Assembly: GCF_000143415.4 (NCBI RefSeq)
Contig: NW_003314347.1
Coordinates: 333,438-397,437 of the forward strand
Length of the DNA: 64,000 nt
Source of the DNA: Selaginella moellendorffii
Lineage: Eukaryota > Streptophyta > Lycopodiopsida > Selaginellales > Selaginellaceae
Direction: 5' to 3'
The notes beneath the pieces are model-generated. The model searched no databases. It saw only the letters and a list, made by a program, of their open reading frames with translations, and was not told the DNA's origin. The translations under genes and the position numbers were made by a program. The stretch's first letter is position 1. Each line of letters starts with the position of its first letter. Below, piece by piece: positions 21,016 to 33,619 of the stretch.

Positions 21016-22733
21016 CTATCTATTGAACAGAGTGTCTTCTAACTTTCTTCTTTTTGATGGTCGCTCGACCTGCTGCTCGTTAGCAGGGACAACCATCAGC
21101 TGCTGCTGCAGATGCTTCACCCAGGGAGAAGATGGAGGGAGCATCGCCTTATGAGTGTGTAACCAAGCGAGAAATGGCCTTATGCTAAAATCTGCCCTTG
21201 TGTACAATGCCCACTCTGGAGTCGGAAGATCTTGCAACACAAATTTTAGATACTGATCCACGAAGGCTGGATTATCTGTGGACGTTCCACAGTTTTGGTT
21301 GATGTCTAAGGCCCCAGCATGAGCTGCTACGAAATAACCTGGACTTTCCATGGGTGAAATGGCACCCCCTGAAACACCTGTTTGTAAACAGCATAAATTT
21401 GAGATTTCAGAAAAGTAATGTAGCTAAAACTACCAACCTGGTACGGTGGGACAAGTATGACCGACAAAGCATGATGTAAGTGCTTCAGCAAATCCAGCAG
21501 AAACACATTGAGCCCCATCCGGTATTCCTCGCAGAACGGTTTGAAATTGTTCAAGAAGCCATTTCTTAGCTGTTTCTTCAGCACGCTTTAGATCACCCTA
21601 TAAATCCAATAAAATCCAGGTTAAAAGCCAAATTTCATTAATGAGATTTAAGTACCTCGTATTGTGACGTCCACTCCTGAATATTGTCCCACAGGACTCG
21701 CCAATAGACACTCCAAAGCCCACCATTTTCTGGATTAGCACTCTGTTTTAACTCTCGCGTTGCTCGTCTTAAGTAGCCAACAGCATCAGGGTACCCAAAT
21801 ACCGTGAGAGGCAAGTCCTTTTGTGGCGAAGAAGGTAAAAGAAAGCATGGTAGAGTCGTTCCCTCCACCTACAAAACAAATGTTTTAGTAAATTGAAATC
21901 AAAAGAAGCACCCCTTACTTTAAGAAGCGCTATGTCAGATCCAAGTTCAGGGCACTCCTTCCTGGTACTGTAAACAGAGGTGGCATTTCCTTGAACTGTG
22001 CAGCGAAAACCAAATTCACGAACTTTTTGAATGGGCACAAATTCCCCTGTTCAGAAACCTCAGTTAAGTTATGGTATCCAATCTGGTGGTGGTGTACTTA
22101 CCTGCATAAACTAGCACCTCCTTCAATTGCCACTTCATGGTTTTCCCATCTTTAAAAGTGACCAAAGAAAGCATATGGCCTGCTGTTAGAAGCATATGCT
22201 GTGAAACTGCAAAAGCAGTGCCGTTCGTGGTTTCCTCGTCCCCTAAACCTCAAATTTAGAATAGAGAAACATAAAAAATTAAACCACTCACCAGTGTGAT
22301 TTTGAAAGATTGAAAGAACTCTGTGTGTACTTTTCATGTTTTCAATCCCAACGTATACTTGTTGCTTCATCCTTGTAGTGGGACTGCAATCAGGACTTAA
22401 AGGGATATGTTTTGGGAGCTCTCCTTGAGCAGGAGAAAAAGCGTACATGTGCCCGGTTTGCCAATCACAAGCATAAAAACGAGAGAATTTGCTTGGATAG
22501 TGAGAATCTTTGCTGATTATAAGTCTCTCTGGATAAAGATCAGAAATTAACCACTCAGGACGGTCACGGTTAATAACAGCAGCTACTATTGTGTTGCCTT
22601 CCGGATCATTAGTCTGTGGAACTTCATCATCCAGATCCTCAACATCCCCAACATCATCTTCTTGTGTGCCCACATCCACATCTGCATTGTCTAGTGTGAG
22701 TCCACCACAACGGGCTGTTCTCCAGAGGTTCAT
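21016..22733 (-). CDS. trypsin-fold peptidase domain protein
   Basis: Exons 22733-22292, 22242-22102, 22046-21919, 21868-21656, 21597-21438 and 21377-21016 give 481 residues. A chymotrypsin-type triad is visible in order: His in LLTAGHML (about residue 170), Asp in GSDIALLKV (about 235), Ser in GVSGGAISP (about 365). The spacing fits the trypsin-like fold seen in DegP-related and Trypsin_2 proteins. The first ~140 residues carry an acidic stretch (DVEDLDDEVPQ) and no signal peptide is apparent. A basic KRRK cluster close to the C-terminus could be a nuclear signal. No PDZ domain follows. The substrate is unknown. An upstream start is possible; the leader to ~22985 is GC-poor. Confidence 0.7.
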
Positions 22734-23281
22734 TTCTGCCTGACGATCGATGAGAGAAGGCTATCCTGGCTTGAATAGTTTCTGCGCAGTTTGCAGAACC
22801 TACTTGGATGCCTTGGGGCTTGCACTTGTTGCCAACCCAAAGATGACCAAAGAAAACCTCTCTGTACCTTAAGCAACTAAGGAATCGGGCAAGGAGCAAG
22901 ATCAAGAAACCGAGATCGACTAGAATCCAAGAGGGAAATCGACGGTGCTGTGTTGAACCCTAAGCTATCAGGTTTAGAGATTTTATCGTTGCCCTAAAAC
23001 AGGCCCTTTTTATAGGAAACGCGCTGCTAACGTTTAATTTATAGAGCTGCCTGATGGTTGATTCGCCTTATTTTAATCAACTATATAAATTTATTTTGCT
23101 ATTGTTTTAAGCAGCAGTTTATTTCAAATGAATGTCTTCATTTGGAATTTACATAACTATGCTTCAGTTCTTCGAGATGGCAGTTGCTTGAATTGCATAT
23201 GCCCATGAGTGGCAACTGCTCAAATCGATTATAAGACATTATATTTGAAATGCTCAAATTTAACGGTTGAGCTCAGCACGC
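22734..23281. other. leader and intergenic
   Basis: 22734-22985 is probably the 5' UTR and promoter of the peptidase gene. 23030-23281 is AT-rich with no gene seen. Confidence 0.4.
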
Positions 23282-24245
23282 TCAACCGGTCTGATGAAAT
23301 GGAATTGTTTGATCGGAGGTTTTAGGAATGGATTGCAGAGAATACTTGGAGCTCATGAGATCATGCAGGACCGCAACGATGGCGAGCGAGATTTTCATGG
23401 CATGGAAACACGTCTTCGCACTTTCGACCAGCCCGGCACCGCTGCAAGCCGCGAGAATTCCCACAAACGTCGCAGCATCGGGCTTGTGGCCCTCGTCTTG
23501 CAATCGGTGAAAAGTTCTAGAAACCATTTCCATGGCGACTGTATCCAGCCATGAGAGAGTTCTACACGGCGATGTCTCTACTGGCGATGGAGTCTTGCAA
23601 GAGTACGAGCTCGGCATCGCCCATGCTCCCGCATCGACCGTAGAAATCCACAAGAGCTACGAGCAGAGCCAAGGATGATTGGATTCCACCTCTCCGGCAA
23701 ATCTCGCCATGGAGTTTCTTCCCGGCCTTGAGCAAGGCCAAGCTGCCGCAAGCTTTCAGGGAGATTGCGAGAGCTGGAGCGTCTGGAGCAAAGCCTCTAT
23801 GTTTCATGTCCTCGAAGAGAGCTATGGCGAGCTCGGGCTCACCGTTGTGGACGTATCCAGACATGAGAGACGTCCACGAGATTAGATCGCGTCGCGGCAA
23901 GGCATCCACGAGCATCGTCCATGCTTCCACACTTGGAGTAGCCCAAGGCACAGCACGCCTTCAATGCCGCGAGGAAGTGAAGCGATCTGGAAGAAAGCCA
24001 GACGCACCGCTGGAAGAGATCCAACGCGAGAGACGATTGCCCATTCTCGGCAATCCCGCGATGAGAGAATTCCACGACACCAGATCGCGCCGGCGCACCT
24101 GGATGCCTCGCCCATGCTCCCGCACTTGGCGTACATCCCCAGCACCGCATTCGCGATATAGCTGTCCGATTCCACTGCGCCGCAGTGGATCGTATCCTCT
24201 CGGACGCTCCTGCCCATTTCTAGATCGCGATTTCTGGAGCATCAA
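23282..24245 (-). pseudogene. PPR protein pseudogene
   Basis: Minus-strand text is clearly PPR but jumps between frames. One frame gives SDSYIANAVLGMYAKCGSMG, another RRDLVSWNSLIAGLPRMG, a third RRDLISWTSLMSGYVHNG with GFAPDAPALAISLKACGSL, and the last GHKPDAATFVGILAACSGAG. At least three frameshifts separate consecutive 35-residue repeats, and no single start-to-stop frame exists. The end near 23282 lacks the E domain. Parent genes of this type act in organellar RNA processing; this copy is dead. It lies head-to-head with the IF-2 gene. Confidence 0.8.
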
Positions 24246-24519
24246 AGCCCTAGTCGAATCTAGCGAATATTTTATTGTGACCGTTGACCAAATTCCATTC
24301 TAGAGAATATTCTATTGTGACCGCTGACCATATTCGAATCGGGTATATAGGGTTTGTGGCTTCCATTAGTGCCACGTATGCGTATCCACATTGCGCTATG
24401 GCGTCGTCGCGACAGACATCCTCTCTCCGGGTTTTAGGGTTCTTCCGGATGCTCCGGGGCGACCCCTACGCGGCAAAGGTGCGAGGCTCTCCTCCAGCTG
24501 TGATGAATTTGCGGGAAGA

Positions 24520-27500
24520 ATGAGCGCCGCATTGGGTGCCCTGGGAGGGCAGCTCGTCGTCTGCCCTCACAATTCTTGCTGGAGATGGCCCAGGGGCGAT
24601 GCCGACTGCGCGGCTGCATCCACCTCGGCGATTTTCGGGCTCTCCAGCCCCGGTGCGCAGCTCAGATCGCGGCTCCGGCAAGGCGGCGGCTCCAGGAGGC
24701 ATTCCAAATGCATGGCATTTGCCGAGGAGCGCGTCCGGGTGTTGGATGCCGATGGCGCTAGTGCCGCCGACGACGATGGCGGTGGCAAATCGGCCAAGCC
24801 CAGCGCGGGAGCTGCGAGCGATGGTGAGAGTATGCCGCTGCTCAAGCCATCGCCAAAGCCGATGATCCCACTCTCGCGGCCCAAGCCAGTGATGATGCCT
24901 CCTCCACCTCCTCCTCCTGCGAATGGAGGCGCTGCGAGCAACCAGATGAGAAGGCCAGGAAGTGGAAGTAGTGGTAGCTTTGCGCAAGTTTATCGGCCCA
25001 GGGAGAATGCTCCTTCTGCCGCGCCATCGCAGCAGGGCCATGGCGGTGGAGCTATGCAAAACTTGGACAAAGTGTTACAGAGCGCGGAGAGGCTGGCGAA
25101 TTCTCCTCCCACGAATTCGCCAAGTTCTAGGCCGGTGATGGGAAGGCAGCAATCCTTCCAGCAGCCAGGAACGATGGGTGCTTCTTCGTCGTTCCAACAA
25201 CAAGGTGGATTCCAGACGAGGTGGAAGAAAGGAGATCCCGTGACGCCGGTAAATGGTGCTAACAGCAGCGCTGTGAAGAGCAAGCCCGTTGCTCCAAAGA
25301 CTCCCCCACAAACGAATTTTCCAAAGCCCCCAGAGAGCTCGACCGCTGTGAAGGTAAGCCAAGACTTACCAAAGGCTCCTTCACAGACAGATGTATCAGC
25401 GTCGAAGCAAGCTCCTCCTGCGGCTCCATTTCCAAGAGTTTCTTCGTCGTCCCAAACTCCAGCTCCTGCTCCATCTCCAGGAGTTTCTTCGTCGCCACAA
25501 ACTCCAACTCCGGCTCCATCTCCAGGAGTTTCTCCGTCGTCACAAGCTCCGGCTCCGGCTCCGGCTCCGACTCCGGTTCCATCTCCAGGAGTTTCTCCGT
25601 CATCACAAACTCCAGCTCCGGCTAGAGCTCCTGGACTTTCAGCACCACCAAGAACTCCGATTCTCAGCTCGCCACCTTTGATGCGACCTCCGCCCGTTTT
25701 GAGAAAAGAGCCTCTCATGTCAACGAAGCCGATGATTGCTCCAAAGCCAGCGGCACCGCCGGTGGCGCCCAAGGGACCGAGATTAGTGGATACTTTCAGG
25801 AAGGTGGTGGAACCGAGCGCTACACCTCCCCCTCCTTCGGGTCGCTCTTCTTCGACAAAGAGTGACGAGGCAACGAAGAAGCAGACAGGTCTCAAAGACA
25901 AAGACACTGGAGCTGGAGGTCCGCCATCATCGAAGCCGGGTTTAGCGAACAAGGCCAGGGATGACAAGCGGAAAAGATCGGAAGTGATGGATGGAGCTAA
26001 GCGCAGAACCGTTGCTCGTGACGAGAATGCCATGGACGACGCGGAAGAGATTGGTATCAGCATTTCAGGTGTGAGTCCGGCACGTAAAGGCAGGAAATAC
26101 TCGAAAGCTAGAAGGAAAGCCGAGCGAGCAGAGGCTGCAAAGGCCTCGGCTCCGGTGAAAGTGGAGATTTTGGAGGTGGGGAAGCAGGGAATGACCGTGG
26201 GAGACTTGGCGAGTAAGCTGGCTATCAACGAAGCGGCCGTTGTCAAGGTCTTGTTCATGAAGGGAATAGCAGTGACGATCAACCAGATGCTGGATGAAGA
26301 ATCTGTGAAAATTGTGTGCAATGAATACGAAGTGGAAGTTATCGAAGCTGGCTTTGTCAAAGTCGAGGACATGGCCAAGAAGCAGAAAGAGTTCCTGGAC
26401 GAAGAAGACTTGGAGTCACTGGAGAGACGTCCACCAGTGGTAACAGTCATGGGACATGTTGATCATGGAAAGGTAATTACGAGAACTTTGGTTTCGATCT
26501 TTCTTTTTTGTTTTTGACACTCTGATTTTATTTTGTGCTACAGACTTCGTTGCTGGATTACATCAGGAAGACAAAGGTATTTCTTTTTCTTTCTTTTCGT
26601 TTCTTTTTTGTTTCTCATGTAGGAAGTTCTCTGCATTCATGATTCAGGTGGCTGCCGGAGAAGCTGGAGGAATCACACAAGCAATTGGTGCATATCAAGT
26701 GCCTGTGACAGTCGATGGGGAGGAGCAAACGTGTGTTTTCCTTGACACACCGGGGCATCAGGTACATATTGTGTTTTATGTCTTCTTTGGAAATGCTAAA
26801 GGCTTTCTTGTTCTCGTCAACAGGCTTTCAGTGCTATGCGAGCTCGTGGTGCACGAATCACAGACATTGCAATTATCGTGGTAGCAGCAGATGATGGAAC
26901 CCGTCCACAGACTTTGGAAGCAATCGCTCACGCCAAAGCTGCCAGGGTTCCAATTGTCGTAGCTATCAACAAGGTATTCTTTGTATATGAGATCATCCGT
27001 TGTGACTCTTACTTTCGTTGTAGATTGACAAGCCGGGAGCAAACGTTGATCGTGTCAAGGAAGAGCTTGCAAAAGCGGGTGTAGTTCCACCAGAGTGGGG
27101 TGGAGAAGAGCAGATGGTTTCGGTTAGTGCTCTTACAGGAGAGAACATTGATTCGTTACTGGAGACGGTCATGCTTGTTGCCGAGGTACTGTACAGTAAA
27201 ACTTGTAGCTTGGAGCTCATGTTTTCTTGCTTTCCCGCTAGTTGCAAGACTTAAGATCCAATCCTCACCGTGAGGCCAGTGGCACAATCATTGAAGCAAG
27301 CTTAGACAAGGCAAGGGGACCAGTTGCTACGTTACTCGTGCAAAATGGTACACTAAGCAAAGGAGACGTGGTTCTGTGTGGTGAAAGCTATGGAAAGGTA
27401 AGCTTCAAATCAAGCATAGCTACCGAAGCAACGTTATTGTTTTCAGGTGCGAGCATTGTTTGACGAAAAAGGGAAGTCGGTCAATGAGGCTGGTCCATCA

Positions 27501-28618
27501 ACCGCAGTGCAGGTTTTCTTCGATTCTTGCTTAAGTTCTTTTAGCATCGACATCTGACTGCGATTATCTCAGGTGATTGGACTGAGCAGTGTACCAGTTG
27601 CTGGATACGAATTTGAAATCCGCGACACGATTGATGATGCTAGAGACGCTGCTGCCGAGTACGCAGAACGCATGCGTGATTCTCGTCTAGCCTCTCAAGC
27701 TAGCGAAGGAAAGGTGACGCTTGCGAACCTTGCGAGTGCTGTAGCGTCTGGAAAGGACTCCGGTGTTGAGTCACACCAGCTAAACATTGTTCTCAAAGTT
27801 GACGTTCAGGTACCGGCATTGTTTTCCTTGCTCGTTCACTCGTTTCATACGCTTGTGTTGTTTGATCTCAGGGAACTGTGGAGGCCATCAGGGAGGCGCT
27901 CCAAGTTTTGCCGCAGGACACTGTCCAGCTTCGGTTTTTGATGCAAGGCACAGGCGATATAACAGCCAGTGACATAGATTTGGCGATTGCGAGCGGAGCA
28001 ATCGTGATTGGTTTCAACGTACGCACGCAGCCGACGGTGAGGGACAAGGCTGACAGCGAAGGCGTTGAGATTCGTTTGTACAAAGTCATATACGAAATGG
28101 TAGATGACATGAGGCAAGCAATGGAGGGTCTCTTGAAGCCCATCCAGGTACATGGTTCTTTCCATTTCCTCTCTCGTGGATTTTCCCATCACTCGCACTT
28201 GTATATCGCAGGAGGAAGTTCCGATTGGAAAAGCGGAGGTTCGAGCGGTTTTCACGAGTGGAAGTGGACGAGTGGCGGGATGCATGGTGACGGAAGGAAA
28301 GCTGACCAAAGGCTGCGGTGTTCACGTCAAGCGAGGGAAGAAAACCGTGCACACTGGGAGTCTGAGCTCGCTTCGACGAGTAAAAGACGTCGCCAAAGAG
28401 GTATCGAAGTTTCTCTTTGCTCGCTACTTCCAATTCGATCATGGTTCTTCTTCGATTTCCAGGTTGATGCTGGTTTGGAATGTGGTGTTGGTGTGGATGG
28501 CTTCAACGAGTGGCAAGATGGCGACAGCATACAGGCATTCGACAAAGTGGAGAAGAAGCGAACTCTCGAGGACGCGTCCGCGACTGTGGCGGCTGCTCTA
28601 GCCAGCGAGAAGAAATGA
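24520..28618 (+). CDS. organellar translation initiation factor IF-2 (infB type)
   Basis: Eleven exons (24520-26472, 26544-26576, 26648-26761, 26824-26973, 27024-27185, 27242-27397, 27447-27512, 27573-27809, 27872-28147, 28212-28400, 28463-28618) give 1163 residues. Residues ~1-70 look like a transit peptide; ~130-520 are Pro/Ser/Lys-rich. The IF2_N helix ([20 protein letters not shown]) precedes the GTPase core: G1 GHVDHGKTS, G3 DTPGHQAF, G4 as NK|ID across an intron, G5 SALTG. Domains 2-4 follow, ending in FEIRDT..., [14 protein letters not shown] and [16 protein letters not shown]-2 delivers formyl-Met-tRNA to plastid or mitochondrial ribosomes. The start is uncertain: an ATG at 24399 in another frame also opens a transit-like peptide (MASSRQTSSLRVLGFF) that could be spliced in. 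Confidence 0.92.
25428..25645 (+). repeat. imperfect Pro/Ser repeats in IF-2 exon 1
   Basis: About four in-frame units of ~16 residues, each near [13 protein letters not shown], encoded by ~48-bp imperfect repeats in the variable N-terminal region of IF-2. They probably expand and contract by slippage. Confidence 0.7.
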
Positions 28619-29139
28619 TTGAATCGAGTGGCAGAGAAAGGGAAGAATCGGATCCGAAGAGATCGAATCGCAGTGGAATCGATTTAATGCTGCCGCCATT
28701 TCCAATAGATCGATGATATCGCTTCGCGCGATTTCTTGTAACTTTTCAAACATTTAAATGCGAGGGCTGCGATGAGCACGCCAATGGACGTTCCAGATCT
28801 TCTGTCTTAAGAATCAAGCTTCCTTAGTTAGTGCTAGTCCGGAGCCACTTTATTCGATCTCGCGCTTTCCGACCAAAGCGCGAGCTTTATCACGATTCGT
28901 ATTTAAATCTGGCGGGCCACGGCGGACGCTTCTGATTTCGCCACATCAGCAAGGAACCGACGTTTGGGATTTTGACACCTTGGAATTCGAAATGTACCAT
29001 CTTTTTTCTACCTTAAAAGAGGTTTGGGTTCTTGCGGGTTTGATCGAGGCGATCGATTCTTTGGCGGCGGTGGGAGAATCGTGGCGATGCCGCTGGAGCT
29101 GTAGGGTCTAACGGGGGTTTTGCTGTGACAGGAGGAGCA
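28619..29139. other. IF-2 3' flank and ARGONAUTE leader
   Basis: No gene is seen. The last ~100 bases should include the ARGONAUTE transcription start and 5' UTR. Confidence 0.5.
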
Positions 29140-32100
29140 ATGCCACCGCGGCGGGAAGGCGGGCGAGGCGGCGGACGAGGAGGAGGCGATGGACGGGCGC
29201 CATCGCAGGAATGGCGTGGTCAAGAAGAGGAATTTCGGCAGGGAAGAGGTAGAGGTAGAGGCGGGAGAAATCCCGACGGTCGCGGGCAAGGAGGAAGAGA
29301 GGGCGGCGGCGGGCGTGGAGCTGGAGCTGGAGGAGGTGGTCCTTCTCGAGCTCCGCTTGAGGCCTTCCCTCCACTAGGCGACCGTCGGCAGCAACAAATT
29401 CCTCCAGAGACCTCGCAGCGGCCGCGTACCATCGTAAGCGCTGCTGGATCCCAACGAGGATATGGTACGCTCTTTTTCTTTGTTCTTCTGGAGCTTTACT
29501 ACTTGAGTTTCTTGCTGTGTAGGAGGAGGATCTTCCGGGGCTGCTCAGTACGTTCCTAGGCCTCAAACCATCGATAGTTCTGGGTCTCAGCGTGTCCCTG
29601 GAGAATCTGGTATGGTTTTTGTACCTCGGGCATACCAAAGTTGTGATCTTTTGTTTGCTTTTGTTGTAGGAGTGGCTTACAACCAGAGCGCTGCTGGATC
29701 GCAGGGAGGACATGGTACGCATCTCTTTCTTTGTTCTTCTGGAGCTTTACTCCTTGAATTTCTTGCTGTAGGAGGAGCATCTTCTTCGACTGCTCCTAGG
29801 CCTCAAACCATCGAGAGCTCTGTCCCTGGAGGATCTGGTACGTAAATTTTCGTCCCTCGGGCATGCCAAAGTTGTGATCTTTTGTTTGCTTTTGTTGTAG
29901 GCCAGAGCGCTAGTGCCGACTCGCTGGTTCCTCGAGTAAAAGATTTGGACGTGAAGGGAACTCCTGCTGGCCCGAGTGCTCCCGTTTCTAGCAGCAGCAC
30001 TGGTGATGTTCCTACCTCCTCGAAAGCACTTGTACCTCCTAAAAGGCCTGATCGAGGAACTGTTGGTCAGAAGGTTACCATCAGAGTGAACCACTTCAAG
30101 ATGAAGGTGAAAGATGCACCCATCTTTCACTACGACGTATCCATTCATCCGGCTGTTGGCTCGAAAGGGATTGCTCGTGCTCTGGAGCGGCAGCTCGTGT
30201 CACAGTATCGGGCTTCAGAGCTAAACAACCTTCTTCCCGTCTACGATGGAAGCAAGAGCTTGTACACGGCGAGGCGACTTCCGTTTGAGCAGAAGGACTT
30301 CAAAGTTACGCTGCCGGAGGAAGAAGGGCGCAGGGCCCGCGAGTTCAAAGTCACGATCAAGTTTGCCGCGGAGCTGGACCCGTATCAAATGGACCTCTTC
30401 CTCGAAGGCAGAGGTGCGGTCCTACAAGCCCCGTATGAGTTCTTGCAAGCTTTGGACGTGGCTTTGAGAGAGTGGCCCATGAAGTCGTACGTTCCCAGTG
30501 GACGTAACTTCTTCGATCCGTCATTCGGGAGGCTGGCACTAGAAGGTGGTTTTGAGGCCTGGAAAGGATTCTACCAGAGTGTTCGTCCAACCATGCAAGG
30601 CCTCGTGCTGAACGTCGATTTGTCTGCAGCAGCATTTTACGAGGCATTGCCAGTTCTCGAGTTCCTCAAGAAGTCACTCCCGTACTTCGACCCAAGCCGA
30701 GGCTTGTCGGACGGTGATCGAGCCAAGGCCAAAAATCTCTTGAACCGGCTCAAGGTCGAAGTCACGCACAGGAACATCCCTCGGAGATACAGGATTTCGG
30801 GACTGTCTTTGCGGCCAACAAAGGCGTTGACGTTCACAACTGATTCTGGACAGGAGGTGAAGGTTGTGGACTACTTTTGGACGACGTACAAGCATAAGAT
30901 CCAGTATCCCGAGTTGCCTTGCCTCGAGTTGCAAGGAAGGAAAACTACTTATCTGCCTATGGAAGTGTGCAAGCTGGCTGCCGGTCAGAAATATCAGGGA
31001 AAGCTCAACGAGAGGCAGACAACAAACATGCTGAGGTTCACGTGTCAGATTCCTGCTGTTCGAGAGCAGAACATAAAGACTCTTATGAGCAACGTTCACG
31101 ACTTTCAGCAGTAAGTTTTCTTTCATATGAAGTTCTGCGCTCTTGTTCTTGACACGCTTGTCTTTTTTGCTTCCAGGAATGATTATGCTGCCGAGTTTGG
31201 AATTCAGGTGGCTAAGTCGATGACGTCTTTGCACGCAAGGGTTCTTCCAACTCCGAGTCTGAGGTATAGCAGCAACCAGATCACGCCATCTGATGGCGGC
31301 TGGAACATGATGCGGTCTAGGTTTCTTCGAGGGGGAGTAATCCGCCGCTGGACTCTCGTCAACTTCACGAGATTAGCAAGAGAGGACGTGGACGCTTTCA
31401 TCAGTGAGTTGATCCAACGGTGCGTGGCGGTTGGAGTTCAGATGGATCCTCCCGTGATCCCTCCTTCCAGCGGTCGGCTGGAACAGTATGATACGCTACT
31501 CCGGAATGCCGTCAGGAATCACGCTAGCAAAAGCAAGCCCGGGGAAGGTCTTCAGCTGGTAGTTTGTCTCATGGACGCCAAGCACCAGATTTACGGGGAC
31601 CTGAAGAAGCTGTGCGAGACGGAGCTCGGGCTAGTGACGCAGGTGTGCCTTAAGAAAAATGTGATGAAGGAGTACAACAGTTTGTCACAGTACCTGGCCA
31701 ACCTCGCGATGAAGATCAACGTCAAAGTTGGAGGCCAGAACATGGATCTGGCGCAGGATCTGCGACTCATGGTTCCATCGATTCTCGGCAAGCCAACAAT
31801 CATCTTTGGAGCTGATGTCTCTCATCCCATGGCTCGCGACGACACGAGTCCCTCCATCTCCGCGGTGGTGGCGAGCATGGACTGGCCATCGGCGGTCAAG
31901 TATCTCGCTCGGGCAAGATCTCAGAGGGGCAGGGTGGAGATGATCGAGCACCTGCATGACATGGTGGTCGACCTCATGAGGGCGTTTTTCACTCACACCA
32001 GACTCAAACCGGAGAGGCTCCTCTTCTTCCGGGATGGTGTGAGCGAGGGCCAGTTCTCCGACGTCCTGAACAACGAAGTGCAGGCAATCCAGAGGGCGTT

Positions 32101-32584
32101 CCTTACCCTCCAGCCGAATGGCGACTACTGTCCCCAGATAACTTTCGTGGTCGTCCAGAAGCGTCACCACACGAGGTTCTTCCCGGCGGACAATAACGTG
32201 GTGAGCAACAACGTGAGACCGGGGACCGTTGTGGACACAGAGATCACCCATCCTCGAGAGTTCGACTTTTACCTTTGCAGCCACAGGGGTCTCCAGGGAA
32301 CCAGCCGGCCGACGCACTACCACGTCCTGCTCGACCAGAATGGCTTCAGGGCCGACCAGCTCCAGACGCTCGTCAACAGCTTATGCTACACTTATGCCCG
32401 GTGTACCAAGGCGGTCTCGGTGATACCTCCGGCGTACTACGCTCACCTGGTGGCCTACCGGTCTCGGCTCCACGTCGACAGTGTTGCCGCTGGAGCTGGA
32501 TCTTCTTCTGCTCGCGCTGCGGCCGCGGAGTGTAGGCTGCCTGAGGTACTTCCTGAAGTCCGGAACTACATGTACTACTGCTGA
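29140..32584 (+). CDS. ARGONAUTE protein
   Basis: Exons 29140-29464, 29523-29609, 29670-29714, 29772-29837, 29901-31110 and 31177-32584 give 1046 residues. The N-terminus is an RGG/Gly-rich disordered region, followed by three tiny exons from a tandem duplication. Then come ArgoN (VTIRVNHFKMKVKDAPIFHY), the linker, PAZ (DYFWTTYKHKIQ, YLPMEVCKLAAGQKY), MID (YGDLKKLCETELGLVTQ) and PIWI. The slicer tetrad appears intact: Asp in FGADVSHP (~790), Glu in RVEMIEHL (~830), Asp in RDGVSEGQF (~862), His in SRPTHYHVL (~958). The protein ends in YMYYC. PAZ and MID resemble the AGO1/5/10 group, while HPMARD and RFFPADNN recall AGO2/3, so I do not assign a clade. It should bind small RNAs and cleave targets. 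Confidence 0.96.
29440..29904 (+). repeat. tandem duplication inside ARGONAUTE (exons 2-4 and introns)
   Basis: Unit 1 is about 29440-29687 and unit 2 about 29688-29904. Both start GCGCT(GCTGGATC), share the intron text TTCTTTGTTCTTCTGGAGCT, the exon text CCTAGGCCTCAAACCATCGA, and a second intron with TGATCTTTTGTTTGCTTT. All splice phases stay the same, so each unit adds coding sequence without breaking the frame. Confidence 0.9.
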
Positions 32585-33191
32585 GAGAGCTTCTTCCGGG
32601 TTTGCAGTTTCTCTCTTTCTTCCTTTACTTCCGAGATTTCTCATTTTGCGAGTTTTAGCTGGCTTCTAACGAAACACGAGTTTGGCTTTTCTTGTTTTTC
32701 AATACAACGTTAGAGCTTGGGTTGGAATGTGAAAACTGGGCATGACTGTATATATCTCTCCGGTTTTCACTTGATTCTAAGAGGATTTCGTTTCTTGCAA
32801 TGCAATGATTCCACAGTCTTTGAGCATCTCCACTGTTGGCTCGGCTAACAGAAGAGATAATGGGGAAGGCATGAACTATATTAATTTCATGTCAACACAT
32901 AAGATAAACTCCAAGGTGACTTCTCAAGTTTGCGAAATGGCCCGTGCTTGGTGCCGACTGAAGTGTACTCAAGAAGCCGAAGTTCTCTACACAAACAAGG
33001 CCTCCAAGTTTTTCTATAGTAACTGGTAAGAGCCCAACAAGGTGGCGATGCATGGAATTCTCCTCCAAGTCTTGTGGCTACAAAGCCAAGACTTTCAACT
33101 TCCTGTTTTCAAGAGAACATACTTGCTGAATGTAAGACCGCAGTCCCCAGACTTCCAACAAAGTGGAACCATGCTAAGATAAATTCAGTCT
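32585..33191. other. ARGONAUTE 3' flank
   Basis: Likely 3' UTR followed by sequence with no recognisable gene. Confidence 0.4.
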
Positions 33192-33300
33192 AGAGTGAAA
33201 CCCTTGTGTGTGACGAGAAACTCAAGAGCGTCCCCTTTCTTGCACTGAGCACCGTCACCAAATACTTTGCAAAACTTGATAACCCAATCTGCCCAGTTCT
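33192..33300 (-). pseudogene. possible 3' exon remnant
   Basis: The minus-strand frame after a CACAACCAG acceptor-like site reads NWADWVIKFCKVFGDGAQ and ends in LEFLVTHKGFTLD before a stop. It looks coding, but the upstream sequence shows no open exon in frame. The family is not recognised. Confidence 0.25.
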
Positions 33301-33619
33301 GGTTGTGAGATCATAGCTATAGATCGAGAATGATCGCTTGGTCGAGGAATTCGCGAAGGCTTAAGGGTCAGAATTGGCCACCATAGCTTTGGAGAGCTTG
33401 TGCGACCCCATTTCAGAGGGCTCTTGAAAGTCATGGCATAGCATTTTAGAACAAAGCTAGCATTGAATTTTTCCATGCATGGCCATAAAAGTAAACTTTC
33501 AGTTTGACCACTTTGCCCTAATCTAATGAGAGGGAAAGGAATGGCGTGGCAATGGCGTGTCAAGAGGCTCTTGCCACAAATCAGTGCAGCCACTCCTTCC
33601 TCGCAGGCGCTAGATCATC

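Noticed and set aside
24990-26450. A 486-codon open frame on the minus strand opposite IF-2 exon 1
   Set aside because: It is the shadow of the Pro/Ser-rich coding repeats; composition is low in complexity and no domain is seen.
31685-32323. A 212-codon minus-strand frame opposite the ARGONAUTE PIWI domain
   Set aside because: Shadow of strongly biased coding sequence; no start context or family.
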